From JAKALX01 sp964508715 (lineage in GTDB: Bacteria > Chloroflexota > Dehalococcoidia > Tepidiformales > Tepidiformaceae), in NCBI GenBank assembly GCA_964508715.1, contig CAZDUX010000011.1, forward strand, positions 49,220-113,219: 64,000 bases of DNA, written 5' to 3'. Made by a program: the position numbers and the translations under genes. Of the stretch, positions 32,456-40,777 are shown in pieces; positions within the stretch are counted from its first letter, which is position 1, and each line of letters opens with the position of its first letter. The notes under the pieces were generated by a model, which was not told the DNA's origin, did not search any database, and saw only the letters and a program-made list of their open reading frames with translations.

Positions 32456-34621
32456 TCATTCGGCAACCGTCGCGACCTCCGAATGCGGGCTCCCTTCGAT
32501 CGAGATCTGTGGGAGGGCGCGATCGAGCCAGGCTGGCAGCCACCAGTTCCAGTGGCCCATGAGCTGCATCGTCGCCGGAACGAGAACGAGGCGGACAACG
32601 GTGGCATCGACGAAGACGGCGACTGCGAGGCCGACGCCGAACTCCTTGACGACGCGCTGGTCATTCATCACGAAGCTCAGGAAGACCACGATCATGATGG
32701 TCGCTGCAGCGGTGATGACGCTCGCCGTCGACGAGAGTCCCTCGGCCACCGAATGGGCGTTGTCACCGGTCCGGAGATACTCCTCGCGGATACGGCTCAC
32801 GAGAAAGACCTCGTAGTCCATGGAGAGGCCAAAGAGGACTGCGAAGAGCATCATCGGCAGGAACGATTCGACCGGGCCGGTACGGTCAGCGCCGGTGAGC
32901 GAGAGCCCCCAGCCCCATTCGAAGACCGCGACCACCACACCGTAGGCAGCGCCGATGGAGAGCAGGTTCATGAGCGCCGCCTTGAGGGCGATGACGAGCG
33001 AACGAAAGACCATGGTAAGGAGCACGAAGCTGACGCTGATGACGATGGCGAAGAAGAGCGGCAGGCGCGAGCCGATACGGTCGGCGATATCGATATAACG
33101 AGCGGTTGTGCCGGCGACGTAGACACCGGTCCCGCTGTCCACGGCACCGGGGATGGTCTCGTTACGCAGTGTATGGACGAGGTCGGCGGTGGCTGAATCC
33201 TGGGGCGCGCTCTTCGGGATAACCGAGAAGATCGTGATCCGGCCATCGGCCGACGTCATCGGTTGGCCAACCGAGGCGACGCCGGGAAGCTGGCCGGCAG
33301 CGGCCCGGAGGCTGGTGACGCTCTCCGGGGCGCCGCCGTCGAGGATGACCTGGAGGGGCCCATTGGCACCGGGGCCAAACGCCTCCGCGGTGATGTCGTA
33401 GGCCCGGCGGGTGGTCGAGCTGGAAGGGTTGTTGCCTGCATCGGCCGAGCCGAGGCGGATATCGAGCGCCGGCACGGCGAGGGCTGCGAGGATAACGCTC
33501 GAGAGACCGAAGTAGAGGTAGGGGCGGCGCATGATGGCGTAGCCAAGGCGGTGCCACACGCTTTCCCGGTGGTGGGCTGATGCTTGCGAAGCTCGCGCGC
33601 CGCGGAGGCGAAGCACACGCGTCCCTGCAATGGCGAGCAGGGCGGGGAGGAGTGTCATTGCAACGAGGACGGCGACGGTAACCATGATGGCAGCCGCGAC
33701 ACCGATCCAGCGGACGAAGGGGAGCCCCATGAACGAGAGCCCGAGCAGCGAAGTGACGACGACCGCCCCTGCGAAGACGACGGACTTTCCGGCCGTCCCG
33801 AGAGCGAGTCCGATCGATTCGGGAACGGCCATGCCGCGGGAGAGGTTTTCGCGGTGCCGCGCGACGATGAAGAGTGCGTAATCGATCCCGACGCCGAGGC
33901 CAAGCATCGCGGAGATGTTGGGCGCGAACTTCGAGAGATCGACGAGGGCAGTGAGTGAGAACACCCCCATGAAGCCAACCGCCAGGCCGAACATGGCGGT
34001 GCCAACCGGGAGCAGCGTGGGTACCAGCGTACGGAACAGCAGGTAGAGGATGAGCAGCGCGGCGAGAAGACCGAGGACCGTCGATTCGTTCGGACCTTCG
34101 TGCTCCTGGGCGACGGCGACCGGGCCACCGAACTCGACCTGAAGGCCCTGGCTCCTCGCACCGGCCATGCGTGCTTCGACCTCGCTCACCAGACTCGAGG
34201 AGACATCATCGGCGGGTTGGGCGAACTGGATGCGGGCGATACCGGCTGTGCCATCGGCGGAGAGGAGCCCCGAGCCCGGGGCAAACGGCGAGACCACCGA
34301 TGTCACGCCACCGAGCGCACGAATTTCGGTGACGAGGGTGTCGATGACGGCGCGGTTCTCAGCACTATCGAGCCGCGACGACGACTTCAGCACCACATCG
34401 CCGTAGTCGCCGGCCCGCTCCGGGAACGCCGCCTTCAGGAGGTCGGCGCCTTCCTGCGATTCCGCCCCAGGGATCTGGAGGCTGCTGATGGTGCCCTGGC
34501 TCACGGCCCGGGCCAGGCCGGCAAACAGGACGAGTGCTACGACCCAGGCTGCGACAATCTGCCAGCGATGGGCGGCAGCGAAACGTCCCCAACGTTCGAG
34601 CATTGGCAAATTGGTGTTCAT
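32456..34621 (-). CDS. MMPL-family RND transporter
   Basis: This 721-residue protein has two MMPL/RND repeats. Each has one membrane helix, a large periplasmic-type loop, and a block of five or six helices (about 170-350 and 520-690). Diagnostic segments are GLGVGIDYALFIVARHRE in the first block and FGLSMDYEVFLVSRIREEY in the second. These contain the Asp-Tyr pairs used for proton coupling. Such proteins export lipids, siderophores or drugs. ATG 34621 places the first helix correctly. It is divergent from the Crp/Fnr regulator, which may control it. Confidence 0.92.
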   Translation of the reverse strand: MNTNLPMLERWGRFAAAHRWQIVAAWVVALVLFAGLARAVSQGTISSLQIPGAESQEGADLLKAAFPERAGDYGDVVLKSSSRLDSAENRAVIDTLVTEIRALGGVTSVVSPFAPGSGLLSADGTAGIARIQFAQPADDVSSSLVSEVEARMAGARSQGLQVEFGGPVAVAQEHEGPNESTVLGLLAALLILYLLFRTLVPTLLPVGTAMFGLAVGFMGVFSLTALVDLSKFAPNISAMLGLGVGIDYALFIVARHRENLSRGMAVPESIGLALGTAGKSVVFAGAVVVTSLLGLSFMGLPFVRWIGVAAAIMVTVAVLVAMTLLPALLAIAGTRVLRLRGARASQASAHHRESVWHRLGYAIMRRPYLYFGLSSVILAALAVPALDIRLGSADAGNNPSSSTTRRAYDITAEAFGPGANGPLQVILDGGAPESVTSLRAAAGQLPGVASVGQPMTSADGRITIFSVIPKSAPQDSATADLVHTLRNETIPGAVDSGTGVYVAGTTARYIDIADRIGSRLPLFFAIVISVSFVLLTMVFRSLVIALKAALMNLLSIGAAYGVVVAVFEWGWGLSLTGADRTGPVESFLPMMLFAVLFGLSMDYEVFLVSRIREEYLRTGDNAHSVAEGLSSTASVITAAATIMIVVFLSFVMNDQRVVKEFGVGLAVAVFVDATVVRLVLVPATMQLMGHWNWWLPAWLDRALPQISIEGSPHSEVATVAE

Positions 34622-34711
34622 CGGCAGGCCCCATCTGTGGAGTACGCCGATAATGCGCCACAGCGGGTGGCGCTTTCCCTGACTTTTGTCGGGTTTCGCG
34701 GGCACCCGGGT

Positions 34712-34717
34712 TAGGAT
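34712..34717 (+). promoter_or_regulatory. -10 box of the leaderless Crp/Fnr gene
   Basis: TAGGAT ends 8 nt before ATG 34726, with no Shine-Dalgarno. Confidence 0.45.
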
Positions 34718-34725
34718 TCGGGCTG

Positions 34726-35406
34726 ATGGAATCGCCGCATGCGCCGGGAATGGCCGAACAGCTTGGGGCGGCGCCCCTCTTCCAGGGTCTCGATAGCGAG
34801 ACGCTGGCACTCCTCGCATCGGGGAGCACGCGGCGTCGCTACACTGCCGGCGCCACGGTCTTCAAGGAGGGCGATACGCCGGATGGGCTCTACGTGGTGG
34901 AATCGGGCTGGGTGCGGGCTGTGAAGATGTCGCCGCAGGGCCGCGAACAGGTGCTGCAGTTCATCGGGCCGGGGGAGCCATTCAACACCGTGGCGCTCTT
35001 TTCGCGGAGCAATCCGGCGACCGCGATGGCGCTGGAGGAGAGCGTGGTGCGAGTGGTATCGCTGGCAACGATCGAGCGGTTACTGGCCGAGCGTCCGCAG
35101 TTCGCACGCCGGATCCTGGAGAACATGGCCGACCGGCTCATCTACCTTGTCGGTCTTGTCGCTGATCTTTCGTTGCGTTCCGTCATGAGCAGGCTGGCGC
35201 GCCTCATCGTGGACCAGGCACAGGATGGGGTGCTGGCGCGCCCGAAATGGTTCACATTCGCAGAGCTCGCCGCCCGCCTGGGCACCGTGCCCGATGTGAT
35301 CCAGCGGGCGATGGGTGCGCTCCAGGCGGAGGGAGCAATCGACGTGAACCGGCGCGAGATCCGCGTACTGGATGAAGAGAAGTTGAGGGAGCTTGCGGAG
35401 GGATAG
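34726..35406 (+). CDS. Crp/Fnr family transcriptional regulator
   Basis: This is a 226-residue regulator. The N-terminal cyclic-nucleotide-binding beta roll runs about 15-125, with FKEGDTPDGLYVVESG and GPGEPFNTVALF. The long dimer helix covers about 125-150. The C-terminal winged helix includes FTFAELAARLGTVPDVIQRAMGAL. The arginine of the usual cAMP pocket (E-x-x-x-x-x-x-x-R-S) is not clear, and there is no Fe-S cysteine cluster, so the effector is unknown. The divergent MMPL gene 104 nt away is an obvious candidate target. Confidence 0.9.
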   Translation: MESPHAPGMAEQLGAAPLFQGLDSETLALLASGSTRRRYTAGATVFKEGDTPDGLYVVESGWVRAVKMSPQGREQVLQFIGPGEPFNTVALFSRSNPATAMALEESVVRVVSLATIERLLAERPQFARRILENMADRLIYLVGLVADLSLRSVMSRLARLIVDQAQDGVLARPKWFTFAELAARLGTVPDVIQRAMGALQAEGAIDVNRREIRVLDEEKLRELAEG

Positions 35407-35506
35407 CGCGATACGGAGTTCGGCGGCGCGTGAATGCCGGTTCAACTGGCGGCCACGCACAGCGTGGGACCCAGAGAGCGGGAACCATGGACCGTGAGAG
35501 GGGTGG

Positions 35507-35583
35507 TGGGGCGAGCGGAGGGGTTCGAACCCTCGATCTTCTGGGCCACAACCAGACGCGTTAACCACTACGCTACGCCCGCC
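35507..35583 (-). tRNA. tRNA-His(GTG)
   Basis: On the minus strand a full cloverleaf can be drawn. The acceptor stem has eight pairs, including the extra G-1:C73 pair unique to tRNA-His. The D stem is GCGT/ACGC. The anticodon stem TCTGG/CCAGA carries the loop TTGTGGC, giving anticodon GTG. The T arm is GAGGG-TTCGAAC-CCCTC, and CCA is encoded at 35507-35509. The structure covers 77 nt including CCA. Confidence 0.95.
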
Positions 35584-35740
35584 AGGCGCAGACTCAATGC
35601 TAGCAAGCCGCGTGCTCACGAGCCACCACGCCAGCGCGGCCACTGGAGGCGAATACGCGAGGTTTCGCTGGTGGCGCGGTAACCCTCGCGGGCGTCCATT
35701 CGTTAACAGATGGTGAGGCCGCGCTGGCAGGCAGCCGTGC

Positions 35741-35746
35741 TATGCT
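35741..35746 (+). promoter_or_regulatory. Candidate -10 box upstream of the MgtE-N/CBS leader
   Basis: TATGCT with no good -35. If used, it starts an RNA near 35753 that runs into two successive hairpin/T-run elements before the 35984 gene. Confidence 0.35.
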
Positions 35747-35802
35747 GTGATGCGGCCAATGCTGCGATGTGCGCGGATGCGTGCGTGGCAGCCGGTCCGG
35801 TG

Positions 35803-35830
35803 CGTGGCAGATATGCCACGGAGGGTTTTT
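35803..35830 (+). terminator. Hairpin with T-run in the MgtE-N/CBS leader (first)
   Basis: CGTGGCA at 35803-35809, a GATA loop, and TGCCACG at 35814-35820 make a perfect 7-bp stem. GAGGG and TTTTT (35826-35830) follow. A second copy of the GCGTGGCA arm lies about 20 nt upstream, near 35783, and could pair with the same 3' arm instead. Confidence 0.6.
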
Positions 35831-35853
35831 CGAACTGTATGGACGTTGACCAA

Positions 35854-35881
35854 GGCGGATCCAGTTCCGCCACTGGTTTTT
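35854..35881 (+). terminator. Overlapping alternative hairpins with T-run (second)
   Basis: GGCGGA (35854-35859) pairs with TCCGCC (35866-35871). Alternatively CCAGT (35861-35865) pairs with ACTGG (35872-35876), which runs straight into TTTTT (35877-35881). The two pairings exclude each other, as in an antiterminator/terminator switch. It lies about 100 nt before the MgtE-N/CBS gene. Confidence 0.6.
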
Positions 35882-35983
35882 CGGGGGGAATTCGCTCCCG
35901 CTGAGCCGTTGTTAGCGCCGCGCTAGCCACGGGTCAGCCGTGGCGAACTGCCTCTCGTCGATCTGAACCGGGAGGCGATACCG

Positions 35984-37240
35984 ATGTCGTTCCTCAGCCA
36001 GGTACAGGGCAGGCCCGTGTTCGATGCGAACGGTGCGCGGGTCGGCATGCTCCGCGATCCGCTCATCCGCCCTGACGTCCCCTATCCGCCGGTCGAATCG
36101 CTGGCGATCACCCACAACGGCCGCCTCCATGCCGTCCCCTGGCACGATGTTGCGTCTGTCACCCCGCGTGGCACGGCTCTTCGCGGCAATTTCTCCATGG
36201 AGCGGTATAGCGAACCCTCGGATGACCGCGTCTGGCTTGCGCGCGATGTGCTCGACAAGCAGATCGTCGACACCTCGGGCGTGAAGCTCGTCCGCGTGAA
36301 CGACGTTGCTCTCACACCGCTCAATGACGAGTTGCGGGTAGCGGGTGTGGATAACTCGACAACCGGGCTGTTCCGGCGGATGGGCATGGAACGGGCGGCG
36401 CGGCTGTTCGACCGCAAGCCGGCGAGGCTCATCGACTGGGAGCAGGTCGACATCGGCCCTGCTGTCGATGACTACCGGCCGAGCGTGGAGCAGGTGCGGT
36501 TGAAGGTGTCGTACGACCGGCTGAAGCGGCTCCGGCCAGTGGACATCGCCGAGGTGATGACCCAGATGTCGCCGGGTGAGGCCGCCGACGTGCTCGAAGG
36601 GCTCGATGATGAAACGGCTGCCAGGACGATGGCGGAACTGCCCGATGAGCACCAGGCTGCAGTCCTCTCGGCGATGGACCCGATCGAAGCTGCGGACGTG
36701 CTCGATGAGATGGAGCCGGACGAGGCAGCGGACGTGCTTGGCGACGTAACCGAAGAGCGCGCCGAAGAGCTGATGGCCCTGATGGAGCCGGCAGCAGCCG
36801 ATGAGGTGCGGTCGCTCCTCGCCTACGCCGAAGATACCGCCGGGGGCCTGATGAACACCTGCTTCGTGGTGAGCCAGGCGAGTACCGTAGCCGAGGTGGT
36901 GAGCCGGATCCGCCAGGTGGATGACGACCGCTCCGACCTCCTCCACACGATCTTCGCCGTCGACGACGAGGGGCGGCTGGCGGGCGGCGTCACCCTTCGC
37001 GACCTGTTGTTGGCGAACCGGGCGTCCCCGGTGTCGCGCATCATGCGTGAGGACGTGGAATGGGCACGAGTCGATGACCCCGACGACGACGTGGCCCGGA
37101 AACTGGTGCGGTACAACCTCCTGGCCCTGCCGGTGCTCGATGAGGAGCGGCGTGTCAAAGGGGTTGTCACCGTCAACGATGTGCTCGACCTGGTGACGCC
37201 CCGGAGCTGGCAGCGCCGCGGGCGGCGGATGATGGCCTGA
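35984..37240 (+). CDS. MgtE N-domain plus CBS-pair protein without the MgtE channel
   Basis: This soluble 418-residue protein has an N-terminal PRC-barrel-like region (about 1-150). The MgtE intracellular N-domain follows (about 170-285), with repeated helix motifs such as PGEAADVLEGLDDE and PIEAADVLDEMEPDEAADVL. A CBS pair occupies about 290-405. The MgtE transmembrane domain is absent. In MgtE these two domains sense cytosolic Mg2+ and gate the channel. Here the next gene, overlapping by 1 nt (TGATG), encodes an NRAMP-like transporter. The protein is therefore probably its Mg2+/Mn2+-sensing regulatory partner. GGGAGG precedes ATG 35984. Confidence 0.88.
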   Translation: MSFLSQVQGRPVFDANGARVGMLRDPLIRPDVPYPPVESLAITHNGRLHAVPWHDVASVTPRGTALRGNFSMERYSEPSDDRVWLARDVLDKQIVDTSGVKLVRVNDVALTPLNDELRVAGVDNSTTGLFRRMGMERAARLFDRKPARLIDWEQVDIGPAVDDYRPSVEQVRLKVSYDRLKRLRPVDIAEVMTQMSPGEAADVLEGLDDETAARTMAELPDEHQAAVLSAMDPIEAADVLDEMEPDEAADVLGDVTEERAEELMALMEPAAADEVRSLLAYAEDTAGGLMNTCFVVSQASTVAEVVSRIRQVDDDRSDLLHTIFAVDDEGRLAGGVTLRDLLLANRASPVSRIMREDVEWARVDDPDDDVARKLVRYNLLALPVLDEERRVKGVVTVNDVLDLVTPRSWQRRGRRMMA

Positions 37241-38538
37241 TGGCGGAGCCGGAGCCGAAGCCACCGGCCGCACGTGGCCGGCTGGCGCTCCGTATCAGTT
37301 CCTGGCACCGCCTTGCGTTCGTCTTCGCGATCCTTGGCCCTGGATTCATCACCGGGGTGGCCGACGACGATGCACCGGGTATCACCGGCTACTCCATCGC
37401 CGGGGCGCATTATGGCTACGACCTTCTCTGGGCGCTGGCGTTGACGCTCGTGGGGCTCAGCGTCTGCCAGGAGATGGTTGCGCGAATGGGCGCCGTCACG
37501 GGGAAAGGGCTATCCGACCTGATTCGCGAGCGCTTCGGTGTTCGCATCACGTTGATCGCAATGACGGCACTCCTGGTGGCGAACGCAACGACAACCATCG
37601 CCGAATTCGCGGGTATCGCGGCGGCGAGTGAACTCTTCGGCGTCTCCCGGTTGATCACGATCCCGATCGCGGCCGTGGTCATCTTCGGGATGGTGGTCTG
37701 GGGCACCTACCGGCGGGTCGAGATCATCCTCATGGCCATCTCCACGGTCTTCGTCGCGTACGTGATCACGGGGTTCAAGGCATCCCCCGAGTGGGGAGAC
37801 GTCGCACGGGGCGCGCTGGTGCCGACCATGAAACTGGACGTCGGCTACCTGACGGTCCTCATCGGGCTGATCGGCACAACGATTGCGCCCTGGGGCCAGT
37901 TCTACCTGCAGGCGGCCGTGGTTGATAAAGGGCTCGGGGTGCGAGACCTGAAGCACGCCCGCGCGGACGCCTACGTCGGAGCGTTCGTCACGAACTTCAT
38001 CGCGTTTTTCATCATCATCACCGCGGCGGCCACCCTGTACGTTCATGGCAAACCGGCAGACACGATCACCGACGTTGCCGATTCTTTGCGGCCCCTCGCG
38101 GGCGACTTTGGCGAGAAGCTCTTTGCCCTTGGATTGCTCAACGCCTCGCTAATGGCGGCGGCAGTATTACCGCTCTCGACGGCCTACGCCATCTGCGAAG
38201 CGTTCGGCTGGGAACGGAGTGTCAGCCGCCCGCTGCGCGAAGCGCCGGCATTCTTCGCACTGTTCGGGGGGCTCATCCTCCTGGCGGCAGTTGCGGTGCT
38301 TGCGCCGGGTGTACCACTCCTCGTGCTGCTCTTCCTCCCGAATGTCGTCGGCGCCATGTTGCTGCCCATCATCCTGGTGCTGACGCTCTTGCTCGTGAAC
38401 GACCGGCGGCTAATGGGGTCGCATGCGAACGGCCGCGGCCAGAACCTGGTTGGGTGGGGCACGACCGTCGCACTCATGATCCTCACCACGCTCTTTGTCG
38501 TTGCGGCGTTCCTCGAGGTGTTCGGGGTGATCGGTTAG
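37240..38538 (+). CDS. NRAMP-family (SLC11-like) divalent metal transporter, altered metal site
   Basis: This 432-residue integral membrane protein has about eleven helices and the NRAMP fold. Helix 1 reads GPGFITGVADDDAPGITG. The metal-binding Asp is kept, but the usual DPGN Asn position is Gly. Helix 6 reads GTTIAPWGQF where manganese/iron NRAMPs have the methionine of MPH. Loss of the soft Met ligand suggests a hard ion such as Mg2+, as described for NRAMP-related magnesium transporters. The MgtE-N/CBS partner gene points the same way. Start ATG 37240 overlaps the upstream stop codon. Confidence 0.88.
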   Translation: MAEPEPKPPAARGRLALRISSWHRLAFVFAILGPGFITGVADDDAPGITGYSIAGAHYGYDLLWALALTLVGLSVCQEMVARMGAVTGKGLSDLIRERFGVRITLIAMTALLVANATTTIAEFAGIAAASELFGVSRLITIPIAAVVIFGMVVWGTYRRVEIILMAISTVFVAYVITGFKASPEWGDVARGALVPTMKLDVGYLTVLIGLIGTTIAPWGQFYLQAAVVDKGLGVRDLKHARADAYVGAFVTNFIAFFIIITAAATLYVHGKPADTITDVADSLRPLAGDFGEKLFALGLLNASLMAAAVLPLSTAYAICEAFGWERSVSRPLREAPAFFALFGGLILLAAVAVLAPGVPLLVLLFLPNVVGAMLLPIILVLTLLLVNDRRLMGSHANGRGQNLVGWGTTVALMILTTLFVVAAFLEVFGVIG

Positions 38539-38697
38539 CAGGGTCGGCGGCAGGGCAATCCAGCAGGAGCGGGGGGTGTTTGGACAGGAGGCGGCGAGGT
38601 TACCCCACGTTGTCCCGCAGGCGTAACTTACCGGTTCGCGCGGGAGCACCGGCTTGCAACCAAGAGGCGGCCGGGAGCAACCGACAACCACGGTGCA

Positions 38698-39114
38698 ATG
38701 CTTTCCTTCATCCGCCGGCAGTCCACACAACAGCGCGTCGAGCGCCTGATCCGCGAGGGCGTGGGTGTTCGCGAGGCCGCCTGGGAGCTTCACTCCGAAG
38801 GCAAGGGCCACGCAGGCCTCGCCACCGAGATACGCGACTGGGTGCAGAAGGTGATGGGCGATATGCACCGGCCCTACGGAATCGACCATGTAGCGCTGGC
38901 TCTTGCCGCCCGCGATGACCTTGGCTCCGTCCTCTGCACCAACTCCCTCGGGGTGGTACGCCCCGCCAGTTTCTACGAGGACGGGAGTGTCGACAGGATC
39001 GTCGCGTTCCTGGGCGACGCGGAATCGGCTGGTTCACGGCGGCCCGTGCGTATCTCGGCGGCCCTTCTCTCGCTCGGCGACCTTGCGTACGAGCTGCACG
39101 GGGCAGCAGCGTAG
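38698..39114 (+). CDS. Hypothetical protein
   Basis: This 138-residue protein is of unrecognised family. It starts with a helical part (about 1-55, VERLIREGVGVREAAWELH). A short alpha/beta region follows, with a SLGVVRPASFYEDG segment, and an alanine-rich helical end. There is no signal peptide or membrane segment. No Shine-Dalgarno or good -10 box precedes ATG 38698. It lies between the NRAMP gene and another small unknown gene. Confidence 0.6.
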   Translation: MLSFIRRQSTQQRVERLIREGVGVREAAWELHSEGKGHAGLATEIRDWVQKVMGDMHRPYGIDHVALALAARDDLGSVLCTNSLGVVRPASFYEDGSVDRIVAFLGDAESAGSRRPVRISAALLSLGDLAYELHGAAA

Positions 39115-39144
39115 GGTTCGCTCGATCCCTGCGAGCCGCATGCA

Positions 39145-39150
39145 TAGAAT
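39145..39150 (+). promoter_or_regulatory. -10 box of the leaderless 39158 gene
   Basis: TAGAAT, one of the best -10 matches in the window, ends 7 nt before ATG 39158. No ribosome-binding site is present. Confidence 0.55.
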
Positions 39151-39157
39151 GAGCGGC

Positions 39158-39493
39158 ATGGCCTCACCAACGAATCCGGACCGCGCCCGCGAACTTCTCC
39201 AGCAGCAGATCACGAAGATCGGGCGGCTCCGGGGAGGCGGGCCCAACCCGTTTGAGTACAACCTCTGGGACGAGCGGAACACCGAACTCCTCACGCATAT
39301 CTATGGCGCCGACTCACCGGAGATGGCTGCCTACCACAACGCGGCGGGCATCCGTGGCCGTCTGCCAGGTGTACGCGGCCAGGCCGAGAACATGACGCTC
39401 AACATCCATGGACAATGGGGCATCCTTGGCCGGCTCGAACGGGCGGAGGTCGTCCTCAGGGATCTCGTGGCGAAGCTGGGTTCCCCGGCCTGA
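39158..39493 (+). CDS. Hypothetical protein
   Basis: This 111-residue protein of unknown family is probably cytoplasmic. A helix (RARELLQQQITKIGRL) leads to a NPFEYNLWDERNTELLTHIYG segment and a long C-terminal helix with LERAEVVLRDLVAKLG. The start is fixed by the TAGAAT box 7 nt upstream. The longer open frame to 38903 overlaps the preceding gene in another frame. It converges with rimI at 3 nt distance. Confidence 0.65.
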   Translation: MASPTNPDRARELLQQQITKIGRLRGGGPNPFEYNLWDERNTELLTHIYGADSPEMAAYHNAAGIRGRLPGVRGQAENMTLNIHGQWGILGRLERAEVVLRDLVAKLGSPA

Positions 39494-39496
39494 TCG

Positions 39497-40057
39497 TCAG
39501 CCGGCAGCCAGCCCGGCCTGGTCTCGAAGCGCTGCAAGTGCACCGGGGAAACGGCGCTCGATCTCGGTTTCCAGGCCCGCGAGCCGGCGCACGAAGGCGG
39601 GGCTATCGAACTCCTCGGTGGTCATGATGATCGCGTCTTCACCGTTATCCGCGTAGTAGCGTTTTCGTACGCCCACTTCGTAGAAGCCGTAGCGCCGATA
39701 GAGTGCCCGGGCTGCCTCGTTCGATTCGCGCACCTCGAGCGTGGCGGCCTGCATCGCCTCGGACCTGGCGAGCAGGATGAGACCGTGGACGAGGAGGCGG
39801 CCGAAGCCGGCGCGGCGTTCGGCAGGGAGCACAGCAACCGTAACGACGTGGGCTTCATCCACCATGAGCCAGAGGCCCGCGAATCCGAGGAGCCCGCGGG
39901 CTGTCTCGAGGACGATGTAGCGCGCCATTGCGTTGTGCGCGAGCTCTCGCTCGAAGGCGGTGCTCGGCCAGCCGGTCTCGAAGGCGAGCTGCTCGATGGC
40001 CATCACACCGGGCACGTCATCGTTGCACATCGGCCGGAGGCGAATGGCTGATTCCAT
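39497..40057 (-). CDS. rimI: GNAT acetyltransferase, RimI-type
   Basis: This is a 186-residue GNAT protein. The acetyl-CoA motif A reads VVTVAVLPAERRAGFGRLLVHGL, and the LEVRESNEAARALYRRYGF block near residue 115 is characteristic of RimI ribosomal-protein-S18 alanine N-acetyltransferase. A YYADNGEDAIIM segment follows. The C-terminal 35 residues are an extra helix beyond the usual RimI length of about 150. ATG 40057 follows a -10 box by 6 nt. The typical partners tsaB and tsaD are not adjacent, so N-acetylation of another target remains possible. Confidence 0.85.
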   Translation of the reverse strand: MESAIRLRPMCNDDVPGVMAIEQLAFETGWPSTAFERELAHNAMARYIVLETARGLLGFAGLWLMVDEAHVVTVAVLPAERRAGFGRLLVHGLILLARSEAMQAATLEVRESNEAARALYRRYGFYEVGVRKRYYADNGEDAIIMTTEEFDSPAFVRRLAGLETEIERRFPGALAALRDQAGLAAG

Positions 40058-40063
40058 CGGTCC

Positions 40064-40069
40064 ATCGTA
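40064..40069 (-). promoter_or_regulatory. -10 box of leaderless rimI
   Basis: TACGAT on the minus strand ends 6 nt before ATG 40057. It is the same hexamer and spacing as at moaA. Confidence 0.55.
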
Positions 40070-40106
40070 CGGGAAACTCCGGGCTTTTCGCGGCGCCCGC
40101 CGTGCC

Positions 40107-40112
40107 GATACT
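40107..40112 (+). promoter_or_regulatory. -10 candidate of the PilZ gene
   Basis: GATACT ends 6 nt before ATG 40119. This is a weaker match than at the other leaderless genes. Confidence 0.35.
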
Positions 40113-40118
40113 GACGAT

Positions 40119-40730
40119 ATGACGGAAGCGTCAGTAACCCCGCCGGGAGCCGGGGCACGTGTAATCATCGTGCGGCTGAGCACGGGTCAGCCTGTCCAGG
40201 AGCCTGGCAGCATAGCGAAAGTCCGCGACCAGGCGGTCGCGGTTCGGGTGGAGCATGCCGGCTTCGCGACGGGCGAAGAGGTGGTGTGCATCACGGTGGA
40301 GCGGCCGCGATTGAGTGTCCGGGCAAGGTTCCTCGCGGCGCAGGGCAGTCTCTGCGCCTTCCAGCTCATTCGGCCGTGGCGAATCCTGGAGGTCCGGGAG
40401 AGCGAGCGTCACGCTGCGTCCCTGGCGGCCGAGGTGCGGTCGGTCCTCGGCACCTCGCGGCAGACCGGCGAGCTCGTCGATATCTCGTCTGGTGGCGCGG
40501 GTGTGGTCGTGCCATCGCGGCCGGGTGGACGCCAGCTCGAGGTCCTGCTGTCGGCAGGCGGGTATTCAGCGACACTGCCGTGCGAGCTGGCGGATGCGGA
40601 AGAGCATGCGGACGGCATCCTCCTCCACCTCAAGTTCGCCGAGCTCTCGCCGGCCCAGCAGGCGTTCGTTCGCGGGCTCATCGCGGCGGTACAGGCGGCG
40701 AGGGTCGCGATGATGGAGGCAGCCTCGTGA
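40119..40730 (+). CDS. PilZ-domain protein, putative cyclic-di-GMP receptor
   Basis: This 203-residue protein has an N-terminal YcgR-like beta barrel (about 10-95). The C-terminal PilZ domain shows R-x-x-G-E-L-V-D-I-S-S-G-G-A-G-V near residue 122, with a likely c-di-GMP-contacting D/N-x-S-x-x-G. The upstream arginine pair is only partly clear. Such proteins link c-di-GMP to motility or polysaccharide output. The gene is divergent from rimI and convergent with a polysaccharide deacetylase. No diguanylate cyclase is in the window. Confidence 0.75.
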   Translation: MTEASVTPPGAGARVIIVRLSTGQPVQEPGSIAKVRDQAVAVRVEHAGFATGEEVVCITVERPRLSVRARFLAAQGSLCAFQLIRPWRILEVRESERHAASLAAEVRSVLGTSRQTGELVDISSGGAGVVVPSRPGGRQLEVLLSAGGYSATLPCELADAEEHADGILLHLKFAELSPAQQAFVRGLIAAVQAARVAMMEAAS

Positions 40731-40777
40731 GGAGGTTCCCCGTGGCTCGCCCCGGGTAACCGGAATGCCCCCCAGCT

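Noticed and set aside
35710..35904. A 64-codon + strand frame between tRNA-His and the MgtE-N/CBS gene
   Set aside because: It coincides with the paired hairpins and T-runs and has no protein-like features.
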